NCBI RefSeq assembly: GCF_036607905.1 | Contig: NZ_CP144555.1 | Location: 6,510,001-6,574,000, forward strand | From: Streptomyces sp. SCSIO 75703 | GTDB taxonomy: Bacteria > Actinomycetota > Actinomycetes > Streptomycetales > Streptomycetaceae | DNA length: 64,000 bases | Reading direction: 5' to 3' | Part shown: positions 39,407-47,744 of the stretch, piece after piece | Numbering within the stretch: the stretch's first letter is position 1 | Layout of the letters: each line of letters opens with the position of its first letter | Position numbers and translations under genes: made by a program | The notes under the pieces: model-generated | Database searches by the model: none | What the model was told of the DNA's origin: nothing | Seen by the model: the letters and a program-made list of their open reading frames with translations, nothing else

Positions 39407-41310
39407 GAGGTGGTGTCGCCTTCCGGGTGCGCGGTGGTGGGTGACGGGGCGTCGGGGTGGGTCCGGGGAGCCTCGGCCCGCTCCCCGCCCGGGGAGGTGT
39501 CCCGTGCGGCGGAGTCGGGTGCGGCGGGCCGGACGGCCCGGCGGAAACTGCTGAAGCGGGCCACGCGGGCCTTCGCGTCGCCCTCGGCGGGCGGTGCGGC
39601 GGGCGGTGCCGCGGCGCGGGCGGCGCGGGTCCGTTCGGCCGCGGCGAGGGTCCGGCCGCGCCGGCGCCGGGGGAGTCCGGGCGGCTCCGCGTCCGCGCCG
39701 TCGGCGGTGCCCCGCGTGACGGCGGTGCCCCGCGTGTCGGGGGTGTCCGGTGCGCCGGCCGTGTTCGCCGTGTCCGCCGTCTCTGCCGTGTCCGCCGTGC
39801 GGTCGGTACGGGTGGCGGAGGCGCGGCGGGGCAGGTCGTCGGGGTGCGGCCGGGCCGACGGCGCCGGGGCCGCGGCCTCGGGCCGGGTGCCGGTGCGGGA
39901 GCCCTCGGGGTGGGAGGCGGCCTCCGGGCGGGCCGGGGTCTTCGGGTCCGGCCGGGCGGACGGGGCGGCGGGGGCCGGCGGAGCGGCGGCCGGGGTGAGC
40001 GGACCGGCGCCCGCGCGGGTGCGGGCGGACCGGGCGCCCTGGTCGCCGGGGGTGCCGCGGCGCGGGCCGGCGGCCTCGGCGGTCGCCGGGACCGTGGTGG
40101 ACCCGGCCCCGGACCGGGCGGCGGCCGCGTCGCCGGAGCCGGTGGCGCCCGCCAGGATCTCCTGCGGGATGAGCACCAGCACGCCCGTGCCGCCGCGCGC
40201 CGAGGGACGGAAGGAGACCTGGAGCCCGTACTTGACGGACAGCCGGCCCACGACGGCCAGTCCGAGCCGGGTGCCGGTGAGGCCGCCGAGCCCGGCGGAG
40301 TCGCCGGACACCGCCCGCTGCGCGCGGCGCAACTGCACGTCGCCCATGACGAGTCCGCTGTCCTCGACGGAGACGATGACCCCGGACGGCACCTCCTCCA
40401 CGTACACGTGGACCTCGGCGGTCGGCGGGGAGAAGGTGGCCGCGTTGTCCAGGATCTCGGCGAGCGCGTGCATGACGCCCTCGGCGGCGTGCCCGGCGAC
40501 CGCGCTGTCGCTGACCGAGTGCACCCGCACCCGCCGGTAGCCGGCGATGCGTCCCATGGCGCCGCGCAGGATCGACTCCATGCCGATCGGCCGGGCCCAG
40601 CGGCGGCCGGAGCGGGCCCCGGTGAGCACGGCGACGGAGTCGGCGATCCGGCCCGCCTGCGCGGTGCGGTGGTCGAGGTGGAGCAGGTCGGCGAGGACGT
40701 CCTCGTCGCTGTGCCGCTCCTCCATGGCGCGCAGGTCGGCGAGCATGCCGGTGGCCAGCGCCTGCATGCGGCCGGCCGCGTTGGCGGTCGCGGACAGGGC
40801 GGCGGCGCGTTCGGAGGCGGCCTGGTCGAGGCGGGCCCGCAGCCGGGCGGTCTCCTCGGTGAGCCGGGCGACCTCCCGGTCATGGTCCTCGGTCAGACGG
40901 GTCCGCTCCCGCTCCGCCTCCCGCGCGGCGCGCTCCACCGCGCGCTCGTGCTCGGCGAGGAGGTCCTCGCGTTCGCGGTCCGCCTCCTCGCGCAGGCGCT
41001 CCCGCTCGGCGCGGGCCTGCCCGGCCAGGCGGGCCCGCTCGCCGGCCAGCCGCTCCGCCTCGGCGCGGGCGGCCTCCAGCGCCCGGCGGGTGGTCCGCGC
41101 CGTCCGCAGCGCGTGGACGGCCACGGTGAGGGCGGCGCACAGGAGGATGGCGCCCGCGCTCCCGCCCAGGGCGAGGGGGGCGCGCACCGCCGGCGGGGCG
41201 GCGGTGACGGCACCGCCGACGGCCAGCGCGGAGACCACCGCGCACGGCAGGGCCACGGCGGCGAGGGTACGGAGGGCGGGTCGGTCGCCGGGAGGGGCGG
41301 GCGCGGTCAT
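39403..41310 (-). CDS. cvnA: Conservon sensor histidine kinase-like protein CvnA
   Basis: A 635-aa membrane protein. Two N-terminal spans (about residues 15-65), a long coiled coil (about 70-165, Glu/Arg/Ala-rich), then an ATPase region with N-box 'HALAEILDNAATFSPP' near 280 and 'GTRLGLAVVGRLS' near 345. The last 250 residues are a disordered Pro/Ala/Thr tail. It heads the leftward operon; ATG 41310 follows GAGGA. The large extracellular sensor seen in some CvnA proteins is absent, so it may sense within the membrane. Confidence 0.9.
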   Translation of the reverse strand: MTAPAPPGDRPALRTLAAVALPCAVVSALAVGGAVTAAPPAVRAPLALGGSAGAILLCAALTVAVHALRTARTTRRALEAARAEAERLAGERARLAGQARAERERLREEADREREDLLAEHERAVERAAREAERERTRLTEDHDREVARLTEETARLRARLDQAASERAAALSATANAAGRMQALATGMLADLRAMEERHSDEDVLADLLHLDHRTAQAGRIADSVAVLTGARSGRRWARPIGMESILRGAMGRIAGYRRVRVHSVSDSAVAGHAAEGVMHALAEILDNAATFSPPTAEVHVYVEEVPSGVIVSVEDSGLVMGDVQLRRAQRAVSGDSAGLGGLTGTRLGLAVVGRLSVKYGLQVSFRPSARGGTGVLVLIPQEILAGATGSGDAAAARSGAGSTTVPATAEAAGPRRGTPGDQGARSARTRAGAGPLTPAAAPPAPAAPSARPDPKTPARPEAASHPEGSRTGTRPEAAAPAPSARPHPDDLPRRASATRTDRTADTAETADTANTAGAPDTPDTRGTAVTRGTADGADAEPPGLPRRRRGRTLAAAERTRAARAAAPPAAPPAEGDAKARVARFSSFRRAVRPAAPDSAARDTSPGGERAEAPRTHPDAPSPTTAHPEGDTTS

Positions 41311-41400
41311 CAATCGGGTCCTCGCCAGGCCGCGGAAGCGGCCCTCGTCTCGTCCTTGGGGGCGCGAAAGGGGTAGCGCGCGATCACGCGGCGCTCAACT

Positions 41401-41428
41401 GGCGATCACTATAGGCGAGTTGGCGATC
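41401..41428. promoter_or_regulatory. Direct repeats upstream of the conservon
   Basis: GGCGATC occurs at 41401 and 41422, a 21-bp spacing (two helical turns), with a related GGCCGTC at 41462. They lie in an AT-richer stretch 90-150 bp upstream of cvnA, a good place for an activator. The regulator is unknown. The gap 41311-41602 holds no gene. Confidence 0.4.
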
Positions 41429-41538
41429 GATTTGAGAAGTGGCCCGGTGTATTTTCCGATTGGCCGTCACTTTCGTCCACCCGGTGGGCGCCGGAGTCCG
41501 CTCACGGGCGGACAGCGGGGCGGGGGGCTCGGTCCGTC

Positions 41539-41564
41539 CGCCCGCCCCGCGTCGGGGGCGGGCG
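41539..41564. terminator. Terminator of the GAF-ANTAR gene
   Basis: Perfect 10-bp arms (41539-41548 and 41555-41564) with a 6-nt loop, about 40 bp past the stop codon at 41603. Confidence 0.55.
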
Positions 41565-41602
41565 GGCCCGGCGCCGCCGACGTCCGCGGCGGGAAGCCGG
41601 GT

Positions 41603-42292
41603 TCAGGGCAGGGCGCCGCGCTCGCAGACCTGGCGGGCGACCTCGCGCAGCTTGACGTTGTGGTCCTGCGAGTAGCGGCGCAGGGCGGCGAACGCCTCGT
41701 CCTCGGTGAGCCGGTGGCTGCCCATGAGGATGCCCATCGCCTCGCCGATGGTGTGCCGGGTGCCGATGGCCTCCTGCAACTGCGCGTGGGTGCGGGCGCT
41801 GGAGAAGGCCACCGCGGCGTGCGAGGCCAGGAGCCACCCCGCGGTCTCGCTGGCCTCGGTGAAGGCGCCGGGCCGCCGGGAGTAGAGGTTCAGCGCGCCC
41901 AGGTCCTCGTCCTCCGTGAACAGCAGGAACCCCATCATCGAGCCAAGGCCCAGGGCGCGGGCCTCGGGCACGTACCGGGGCCAGCGCCGCGCCTCGTCGG
42001 TGAAGTCGGCGATCCGGTACTGCCGCCGGCCGGTGCCCGCGCGGGCGGCGTCGAAGCAGGGGCCCTCCCGCACCCGCTCCTGGAGCCGGTCGCTCTCGAC
42101 GACCAGCGAGGAACTGGGGGCGAGCGACCGCACCTCTTGGCCGCGCAGGATGAGGATGCCGGCGGCGTCGCACCCCTCGACCAGTTCGATGGCCGACCCG
42201 GTGATCCGCGCCAGGGTGTCGTTGACCGACTCCTGGGCCAGCAGGTCGCGGGCCATCCGGGCCATCTGCTGGGCGAACGTGCGCCAGTCCAT
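41603..42292 (-). CDS. GAF and ANTAR domain regulator
   Basis: A 229-aa protein. The GAF sensor covers about residues 20-155, followed by the ANTAR RNA-binding domain (about 165-222) with the conserved 'AIGTRHTIGEAMGILMGSHRLTEDEAF' pattern in part. ANTAR proteins bind paired RNA hairpins to prevent termination; no target hairpin pair is evident nearby. ATG 42292 is chosen at the homology start. Monocistronic, divergent from the marR gene. Confidence 0.87.
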   Translation of the reverse strand: MDWRTFAQQMARMARDLLAQESVNDTLARITGSAIELVEGCDAAGILILRGQEVRSLAPSSSLVVESDRLQERVREGPCFDAARAGTGRRQYRIADFTDEARRWPRYVPEARALGLGSMMGFLLFTEDEDLGALNLYSRRPGAFTEASETAGWLLASHAAVAFSSARTHAQLQEAIGTRHTIGEAMGILMGSHRLTEDEAFAALRRYSQDHNVKLREVARQVCERGALP

Positions 42293-42474
42293 ACCGCTCT
42301 CCTGCCGACTCGGTGCTCTCGCGCCGCGCCCGCCGGGTCCCGCGGGCCGCGCCGTACCCGGACGGGTGCCCCGCCCCGGCACGCCCACCGGTGCGGGCAG
42401 TCCCCGTGTGTGCCCGCCTCGCCGCCAGTCTCCGCCGCCGGGCCGTCGCACCGCATCTTGTTTCACGGTACATC

Positions 42475-42493
42475 TAAATGCATCATGTGCTTA
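42475..42493. promoter_or_regulatory. Imperfect palindrome overlapping the marR start
   Basis: TAAATGCA-TCA-TGTGCTTA: half-sites agree at 6 of 8 positions. It covers the ATG at 42478, so a bound MarR would block its own expression. It is the AT-richest spot in this region. Confidence 0.4.
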
Positions 42494-43008
42494 TGGACAG
42501 GCGCCCGCAGGAAGCCCCCGGAAAACCGGCGGACCCCCGCGGCCCGGGGGAGCACGGCAAGCCGGAACACCTCGCGGGACCGCCGGTCCCGCCGGAGGAA
42601 CTGATCGTGGCCGCGGAACAGGTGCTCCGGCACGTCCGGCACAGCGCCCGGACCGGCGGCCTGAGCGCCGCCGCCTCCTCGGCCCTGGCCCGGCTGAGCC
42701 GCGAGGGCCCGCGACGGCTGACCGAACTCGCCCGCGCCGAGGGCGTCTCCCAGCCCGGCATGACCCAACTCGTCACCCGGCTGGAGCACGCGGGCCTGGT
42801 CCGCCGCACCACCGCCGCGGACGACGGACGGGGCGTCCTGGTCGAGCCGACCGGTACGGGTCTGGAGGTGCTGGAAAGCCGCCGAGCCGAACGCGCCCGA
42901 GCCCTCCGGCACCTCGTCGCCGAACTGACCGAGCCGGAGCGGCGGGCCGTCGAGACCGCGCTGCTCGCCCTGGCCCGCGTGATCGAGAACGGGTCCGGCG
43001 CCCCCTGA
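42478..43008 (+). CDS. MarR family transcriptional regulator
   Basis: A 176-aa winged-helix regulator. After a 35-residue Pro/Gly/Glu N-terminal stretch comes the MarR core: 'LTELARAEGVSQPGMTQLVTRLEHAGLVRR' is the recognition helix and wing, with the usual DDGRG loop. ATG 42478 or 42493 could be the start; both are in frame and the mRNA may be nearly leaderless. The MFS gene 310 bp on is the probable partner, as in many MarR-MFS pairs. Confidence 0.83.
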   Translation: MHHVLMDRRPQEAPGKPADPRGPGEHGKPEHLAGPPVPPEELIVAAEQVLRHVRHSARTGGLSAAASSALARLSREGPRRLTELARAEGVSQPGMTQLVTRLEHAGLVRRTTAADDGRGVLVEPTGTGLEVLESRRAERARALRHLVAELTEPERRAVETALLALARVIENGSGAP

Positions 43009-43178
43009 CCGGGCCGTCCGGCCGTCCGGTACCGCGTCGGGGCCGGCCGGCGGCTCCCCGCCCGTACCCGGCGGGGGTGAGGCCCCCGACCGGACGCCCC
43101 GGCCCGCCCGCGCCTCCGCCCGTCCGCCGGCCGACGCGTCCGTGGGTCCACCCGTCCGCGTGACCGGTGGCGCACGCC

Positions 43179-43254
43179 GGTCCGTCAGTCCGGAATCCGT
43201 CCGTCCGTCCACCTGTCCGTCCGTCCCCGTGTCCGTCCGTCCACCCGGAGGTCC
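43179..43254 (+). repeat. Interrupted GTCC tetranucleotide repeats
   Basis: (GTCC)n runs broken by short inserts, many copies over about 75 bp, in the otherwise geneless gap 43009-43317 between the marR and MFS genes. Confidence 0.7.
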
Positions 43255-43317
43255 GACCCGCCCCCTCTCGCCCTCGCGCCCCCCCACCCTCACCTCTCAC
43301 GCGAAAGAGAACCGGAC

Positions 43318-45063
43318 ATGAGCGCACCGCACGAAAAGGCCGCCGGGCCCTTCCGGCAGCCCAAGGCCGTCTGGGCCGTCGCCTTCGCCTGCGTGATCTC
43401 GTTCATGGGCATCGGCCTGGTCGACCCGATCCTGCCCGCCCTCGCCGAGAACCTGCACGCGACCCCCAGCCAGGTCTCCCTGCTCTTCAGCAGCTACCTG
43501 ATCGTCACCGCCGTGGCGATGCTCTTCGCCGGCTGGGTCTCCAGCCGCATCGGCGCCAAGCGCACCCTGATCGTCGGCCTCGCCGTCATCGTGGTCTTCT
43601 CCGCCCTCGCCGGAACCTCCGGCTCCATCGACGGCATCGTCGGCTTCCGCGCCGGGTGGGGAATGGGCAACGCCCTGTTCATCGCCACCTCCCTCGCCGT
43701 CATCGTGGCCTCCGCGAGCGGCGGCTTCGGCGGCGCGATCATCCTCTACGAGACCGCCCTCGGCCTCGGTATCGCCGTCGGCCCGCTGCTCGGCGGCGAA
43801 CTCGGCGCCATCAGCTGGCGCGGCCCCTTCTTCGGCGTCGCCGTCCTCATGGCCCTCGCGCTGGTCGCCACCCTCGCCTTCGTACCGAACCTGCCCAGGC
43901 CGAAGCGCCGCACCTCGCCCCTCGCCCCGCTGAGGGCCCTGCGCCACCGCGGCCTGCTGACCATGGGCCTCATGGCCCTGCTGTACAACTGGGGCTTCTT
44001 CACCATGCTGGGCTACGCCCCGTACCCGATGGAGCTGGACGCCCACCAGCTCGGTCTGGTCTTCACCGCCTGGGGCCTGCTGGTCGCCGCCTTCAGCGTC
44101 TTCGTCGCCCCGCGCCTCCAGGGCCGGTACGGCACCGCGCCCGTCCTCTACGCCAACCTGTCCGGCCTCTCCGTCGTCATGGCCGTCATCGCGGCAGGCG
44201 TCGCCACCCCGGCCGTCGTCATCGTCGCCGTCATCGTCAGCGGCGCCTTCATCGGCATCAACAACACCCTCACCACCCAGGCCGTCATGCTGGTCTCCCC
44301 GGTCGAGCGGCCCGTGGCGTCCTCGGCGTACGGCTTCCTCCGCTTCATCGGCGGCGGCCTCGCGCCCTACGTCGCCGGCCGGCTCGCCGACGCCACCGAC
44401 CTGAGCGTCCCCTTCTACCTGGGCGCGGGGACCTTCCTCCTCGCCATCCCCGTCCTGGCCGGCGGGCACCGGCTGCTCGTCCGGGCCGAGACGGCGGGCG
44501 CGGAGGCCGAGCCGGTGCCCCCCGCCCTCACCCGCGTCGGCTCCCCGACGGTGCCCGGCACCCCGCCCGTGATCGTCGCCGTCGGCGCCCACGACCGGGC
44601 CGGCGCCGTGGTGGACGCCGCCGCCCGGCTCGCCGAGGCCTCCGGCAGCCCCCTGGAGGTCGTCCACGTACGGCAGACCGCCGTCGTCGAGGGTCAGGCC
44701 GTGGAGACGGAGACCCACGAACAGGCCCGTGCCGCCGTGACCGCGCACCTCGACCGGCTCGCCGGCCGCGGCGTCACCGTCACCGGGCAGATCCTCACCA
44801 GCGTCGGCGACCACGCCGCCGCGGGCCGCGTCCTCGCCCGGCACGCCGCCGACACCGGGGCCCGTACGGTCGCCGTCGGACGCTCCCCGCGCGGCCCCCT
44901 GGAGCAGTTCGCCGACGGCAGCCTCACCAGTGCCCTCACCCACGAGTCCGACTGCACCGTGGTCCTCGTCGACCCGGGGGCGGACCCGCGGCCCCTGACC
45001 GCCGCCACCCTCGGCGAACTGCGCGCGGAGGCGGCGCGGGCGGCCCGGCCCGGCGGCCGATGA
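43318..45063 (+). CDS. MFS transporter fused to a universal stress protein domain
   Basis: A 581-aa fusion. Residues about 15-400 are a 12-span MFS drug-type transporter; loop motif A shows as 'GWVSSRIGAKRTLI' near 75. Residues about 416-561 form a USP-like domain with a short beta-start 'PVIVAVGAHDRAG' and the ATP-binding-type tail 'AVGRSPRGPLEQFADGSL...' ending in a hydrophobic strand. Typical MFS proteins are about 400-480 aa, so the tail is an extra module. It is adjacent to a MarR regulator, suggesting export of a toxic compound. What the USP domain senses is unknown. Confidence 0.85.
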   Translation: MSAPHEKAAGPFRQPKAVWAVAFACVISFMGIGLVDPILPALAENLHATPSQVSLLFSSYLIVTAVAMLFAGWVSSRIGAKRTLIVGLAVIVVFSALAGTSGSIDGIVGFRAGWGMGNALFIATSLAVIVASASGGFGGAIILYETALGLGIAVGPLLGGELGAISWRGPFFGVAVLMALALVATLAFVPNLPRPKRRTSPLAPLRALRHRGLLTMGLMALLYNWGFFTMLGYAPYPMELDAHQLGLVFTAWGLLVAAFSVFVAPRLQGRYGTAPVLYANLSGLSVVMAVIAAGVATPAVVIVAVIVSGAFIGINNTLTTQAVMLVSPVERPVASSAYGFLRFIGGGLAPYVAGRLADATDLSVPFYLGAGTFLLAIPVLAGGHRLLVRAETAGAEAEPVPPALTRVGSPTVPGTPPVIVAVGAHDRAGAVVDAAARLAEASGSPLEVVHVRQTAVVEGQAVETETHEQARAAVTAHLDRLAGRGVTVTGQILTSVGDHAAAGRVLARHAADTGARTVAVGRSPRGPLEQFADGSLTSALTHESDCTVVLVDPGADPRPLTAATLGELRAEAARAARPGGR

Positions 45064-45129
45064 GCCCGAGCCCGGTGGGTCGTCCGGCGAGCGGCAGCCG
45101 GACGGGGTCCGGGGTCGCGGGCGCGCCGG

Positions 45130-46413
45130 TCACGGGCGGTCCTCGCAGTCGTGGGAGCCGGGGGAGCCCGGGGAGGGGGGAGAGCCGGGGGAGCGGGAAG
45201 CGGCAGCGGCAGCGGGGCCGGGATCGCGGTCGGCGTCGGGACCGAGCGGGAGCCGGACGGTGAGTGCGGTGCCCGCGCCCGGCGCGGACTCCACGGTGAG
45301 CGTGCCGCCCACGGCCCGCACCCGCGCCCGCATCGCCGCCAGCCCGAAACCGCCCGTCTCCGCCGCCGGCGCGCGCACCGCCGCCGGATCGAAACCCACC
45401 CCGTCGTCGCCGACGCGCAGCACGACGGCGTCGTCGAGGTAGGCGAGGGCGACCTCGGCGATCCGCGCGTCCGCGTGCGCGACCGTGTTGCCCAGCGCGG
45501 ACTGGGCGACCCGCAGCAGCGCCACCTCCCGCGCCGTCGACAGCGGCTGGGGCCGCCCGGTGAGCCGGAACCGGGCGACGAGCGGATGCCGCTCGCCGGT
45601 GGTGGCGCAGAGCCGGTCCAGCGCGTCGGCGAGCGTGGTGTCGTCCAGCGCGGGCGGTGACAGCGCGGCGACGAAACGGCGGGCCTCCGCGAGGCTGTCC
45701 ACCGCTGCCTGCCGGGCCTGGCCCACATGGGTGAGGGCCCGCTCGGGCCGGCCGGGCAGCGCCCGCTCGGCGGCCCGCAGCAGCAACTGGATGCTGGACA
45801 GCCCCTGCGCCAGCGTGTCGTGGATCTCCCGCGCCAGCCGCTCGCGCTCCTCCAGCACGCCCGCCGCCCGCTGCGCCTCCGCCAGGTCCGCGCGGGTGGC
45901 GGTCAGCTCCTCGATCAGCCGGCGCCGCCCCTCGCTCTCCCGGGAGAGCGCCTGGTAGCCCCAGACCACCGCCACGGCGACCGCCGCCCCGAGCGCCGGG
46001 CCGATCACGACCGCCGCGGTGAGGGAACCCCGGTGCGCGGCGAAGGCGGTGCTCGCCGCGACTGCCGTGGCGGCGACCACGGCCGGCCCCGCCCGGCGCG
46101 GCAGCAGGTGGAGCTGGACGAAGTAGAGCGGGAAGGCCAGCCACACGCCCTCGGCCGACAGTGCCAGCAGCACCAGCCACACCGCCCCGACCGCGCCGAG
46201 CCACAGCGCGGCGCCCCGGCGCGAGCCACGCACCGAGGGCAGCGCCGGACCCAGCGCGTACACGGCGCCCAGCACCAAGGCCACCACGACGACCGCCGTC
46301 GCGTGCGGACCTCCGTCCGCCACCGCGCGTGCCGCCGCCAGCACCAGCAGCCCGGCGACGAGCAGGTGCAGGCTCCAGTCCAGGGCCCGGGGGGTCGGAG
46401 TCAGCGCGTTCAC
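45130..46413 (-). CDS. NarL-type sensor histidine kinase (orphan)
   Basis: A 427-aa kinase. About six N-terminal spans (residues 10-150), a short linker, the HisKA_3 H-box 'REIHDTLAQGLSSIQ' (His about 196), and the HATPase with 'VGDDGVGFDP' and 'GGFGLAAMRARV'. The GTG at 46413 is preferred because GGAG lies 5 nt upstream. No response regulator gene is next to it: the neighbours are the convergent MFS gene and a cupin gene. The Pro/Ser tail comes from a G-rich repeat tract. Confidence 0.85.
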   Translation of the reverse strand: MNALTPTPRALDWSLHLLVAGLLVLAAARAVADGGPHATAVVVVALVLGAVYALGPALPSVRGSRRGAALWLGAVGAVWLVLLALSAEGVWLAFPLYFVQLHLLPRRAGPAVVAATAVAASTAFAAHRGSLTAAVVIGPALGAAVAVAVVWGYQALSRESEGRRRLIEELTATRADLAEAQRAAGVLEERERLAREIHDTLAQGLSSIQLLLRAAERALPGRPERALTHVGQARQAAVDSLAEARRFVAALSPPALDDTTLADALDRLCATTGERHPLVARFRLTGRPQPLSTAREVALLRVAQSALGNTVAHADARIAEVALAYLDDAVVLRVGDDGVGFDPAAVRAPAAETGGFGLAAMRARVRAVGGTLTVESAPGAGTALTVRLPLGPDADRDPGPAAAAASRSPGSPPSPGSPGSHDCEDRP

Positions 46414-46641
46414 GATCACTCCAGCCTACGGGCCCCGGCGCGGGCGCACATCCGACGAAAGTGAGAGTTCCGGGCGCCCCCTCCGGCCTGGTCACCCACG
46501 ACCGCGCTCACCTCGCCGCGGCCGGCCGGATCACCGGGGTCCCCGACGGACGCCCGCGGCACGCCACGCCGACGAGCCGGCCGGCCGCGGACCCCGGAAT
46601 CCGGCCTCCGTCCCCCGGCGCCGCGGGCCATCCGGGACCGC

Positions 46642-47073
46642 TCAGCCGTCGCGGTCGCCGCCGCCCTCGCCGCCGCCCGGCACCAGCCGGGCGGCGGCGT
46701 CGGGCGGACCGATCCGCATCCCGGGCCGGCGCCGGTGCACGGTCAGGTACGCCACCCCGTCCGGGCCGGCCTCCAGCGCGCGCGTCGAACCGTGGGGCAG
46801 CCAGGTCAGCACCCCCGGACGCAGCGCGTGCTCCCCGTCGGCGCCGGTCAGCGAGGCCGCGCCGGCCAGGACGAGGAGCAGGACGTCGAGATCGGGTTCC
46901 GCATGGGTGCCCACCCGGCCGCCCGGCGGAACGCGGACCACGTTCGCGTCGAGCTGCCGTCCCGACTCGGCGAGCCGCCACAACGCACCGGACGATTCCG
47001 TCCCCGACGCCAGGAGCGCCGCCGTGTCGGTGAGGACACGGGGCAGGGGAGCGCCGCCGTCTTCCACAGTCAT
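46642..47073 (-). CDS. Cupin domain protein
   Basis: A 143-aa single-domain cupin. Beta-barrel pattern: 'VRVPPGGRVGTHAEPDLDVLLLVLAGAA' near residue 50 (motif 1, His and Glu ligands partly conserved) and 'LRPGVLTWLPHGSTRALEAG' near 90 (motif 2). ATG 47073 lies about 150 bp from nsrR on the other strand, so both could share control. The gap 46414-46641 has no gene. No substrate can be named. Confidence 0.72.
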   Translation of the reverse strand: MTVEDGGAPLPRVLTDTAALLASGTESSGALWRLAESGRQLDANVVRVPPGGRVGTHAEPDLDVLLLVLAGAASLTGADGEHALRPGVLTWLPHGSTRALEAGPDGVAYLTVHRRRPGMRIGPPDAAARLVPGGGEGGGDRDG

Positions 47074-47192
47074 CAGGTGCCACCGTCCGCTGCTCGCAAC
47101 TCGACCCGTACACCGCCCGGTTGGACGGCCGGTCCGCCGCGGTCCGGCCGGGTGACGCACTCCACACCCCCGCGACCGGACCCAAAGGGGAA

Positions 47193-47210
47193 TTTAACAT
47201 GCGTATTTGC
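47193..47210. promoter_or_regulatory. Candidate NsrR site upstream of nsrR
   Basis: TTTAACATGCGTATTTGC shares the core TTTAACAYGCRT with the site before hmp. It lies 14-31 bp upstream of the nsrR GTG start, fitting autoregulation. Confidence 0.5.
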
Positions 47211-47223
47211 TAGCGTCCGGGAC

Positions 47224-47670
47224 GTGCGGCTGACGAAGTTCACCGACCTGGCGCTGCGTTCCGTGATGCGCCTGGCGGTCGTGAGAGACGGTGACGACCC
47301 GCTGACCACCCGCGAGGTGGCCGAGGCCGTGGGGGTTCCGTACACGCACACGGCGAAGGCCGTCACGCGCCTGCGTCACCTCGGCGTGGTGGAGGCGCGG
47401 CGCGGACGCGGCGGCGGGCTGACGCTGACCGGCTTCGGCCGGCAGGCGTCGGTCGGCTGGCTGGTGCGCGAGCTGGAGGGCGAGGGGGAGGTCGTCGCCT
47501 GCGAGGACGATCCGCCGTGCCCGCTGCGCGCCGCCTGCCGGCTCAGGGGGGCCCTGAGGGCCGCGCAGGAGGCGTTCTACGCCGCGCTCGACCCGCTGAC
47601 CGTGGCCGATCTGGTGGCCGCGCCGACCGGGCCGGTCCTGGTCGGCCTGACCTCCCGCCCGCCCGGCTGA
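47224..47670 (+). CDS. nsrR: Rrf2-family nitric-oxide sensor NsrR
   Basis: A 148-aa Rrf2 regulator. N-terminal winged HTH ('TTREVAEAVGVPYTHTAKAV' about residues 28-47). Three cysteines at residues 93, 99 and 105 match the positions known for the [4Fe-4S] cluster ligands of S. coelicolor NsrR. Nitric oxide damages the cluster and releases the DNA. It lies 75 bp before hmp, its expected target. GTG 47224 is the start that gives the cysteine numbering. Confidence 0.9.
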   Translation: MRLTKFTDLALRSVMRLAVVRDGDDPLTTREVAEAVGVPYTHTAKAVTRLRHLGVVEARRGRGGGLTLTGFGRQASVGWLVRELEGEGEVVACEDDPPCPLRAACRLRGALRAAQEAFYAALDPLTVADLVAAPTGPVLVGLTSRPPG

Positions 47671-47706
47671 GGGGAGCCGGGTGTCCCTGCGGATCTCCGT
47701 CCGCCG

Positions 47707-47731
47707 TTTAACACGCATCTCATCTACCAAT
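47707..47731. promoter_or_regulatory. Candidate NsrR operator of hmp
   Basis: TTTAACACGCATCTCATC, continuing to TACCAATT, fits an 11-1-11 layout around 47709-47731. It ends about 14 bp before the hmp GTG, and shares TTTAACAYGCRT with the site before nsrR. Confidence 0.55.
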
Positions 47732-47744
47732 TAAGGAGCCCGCT

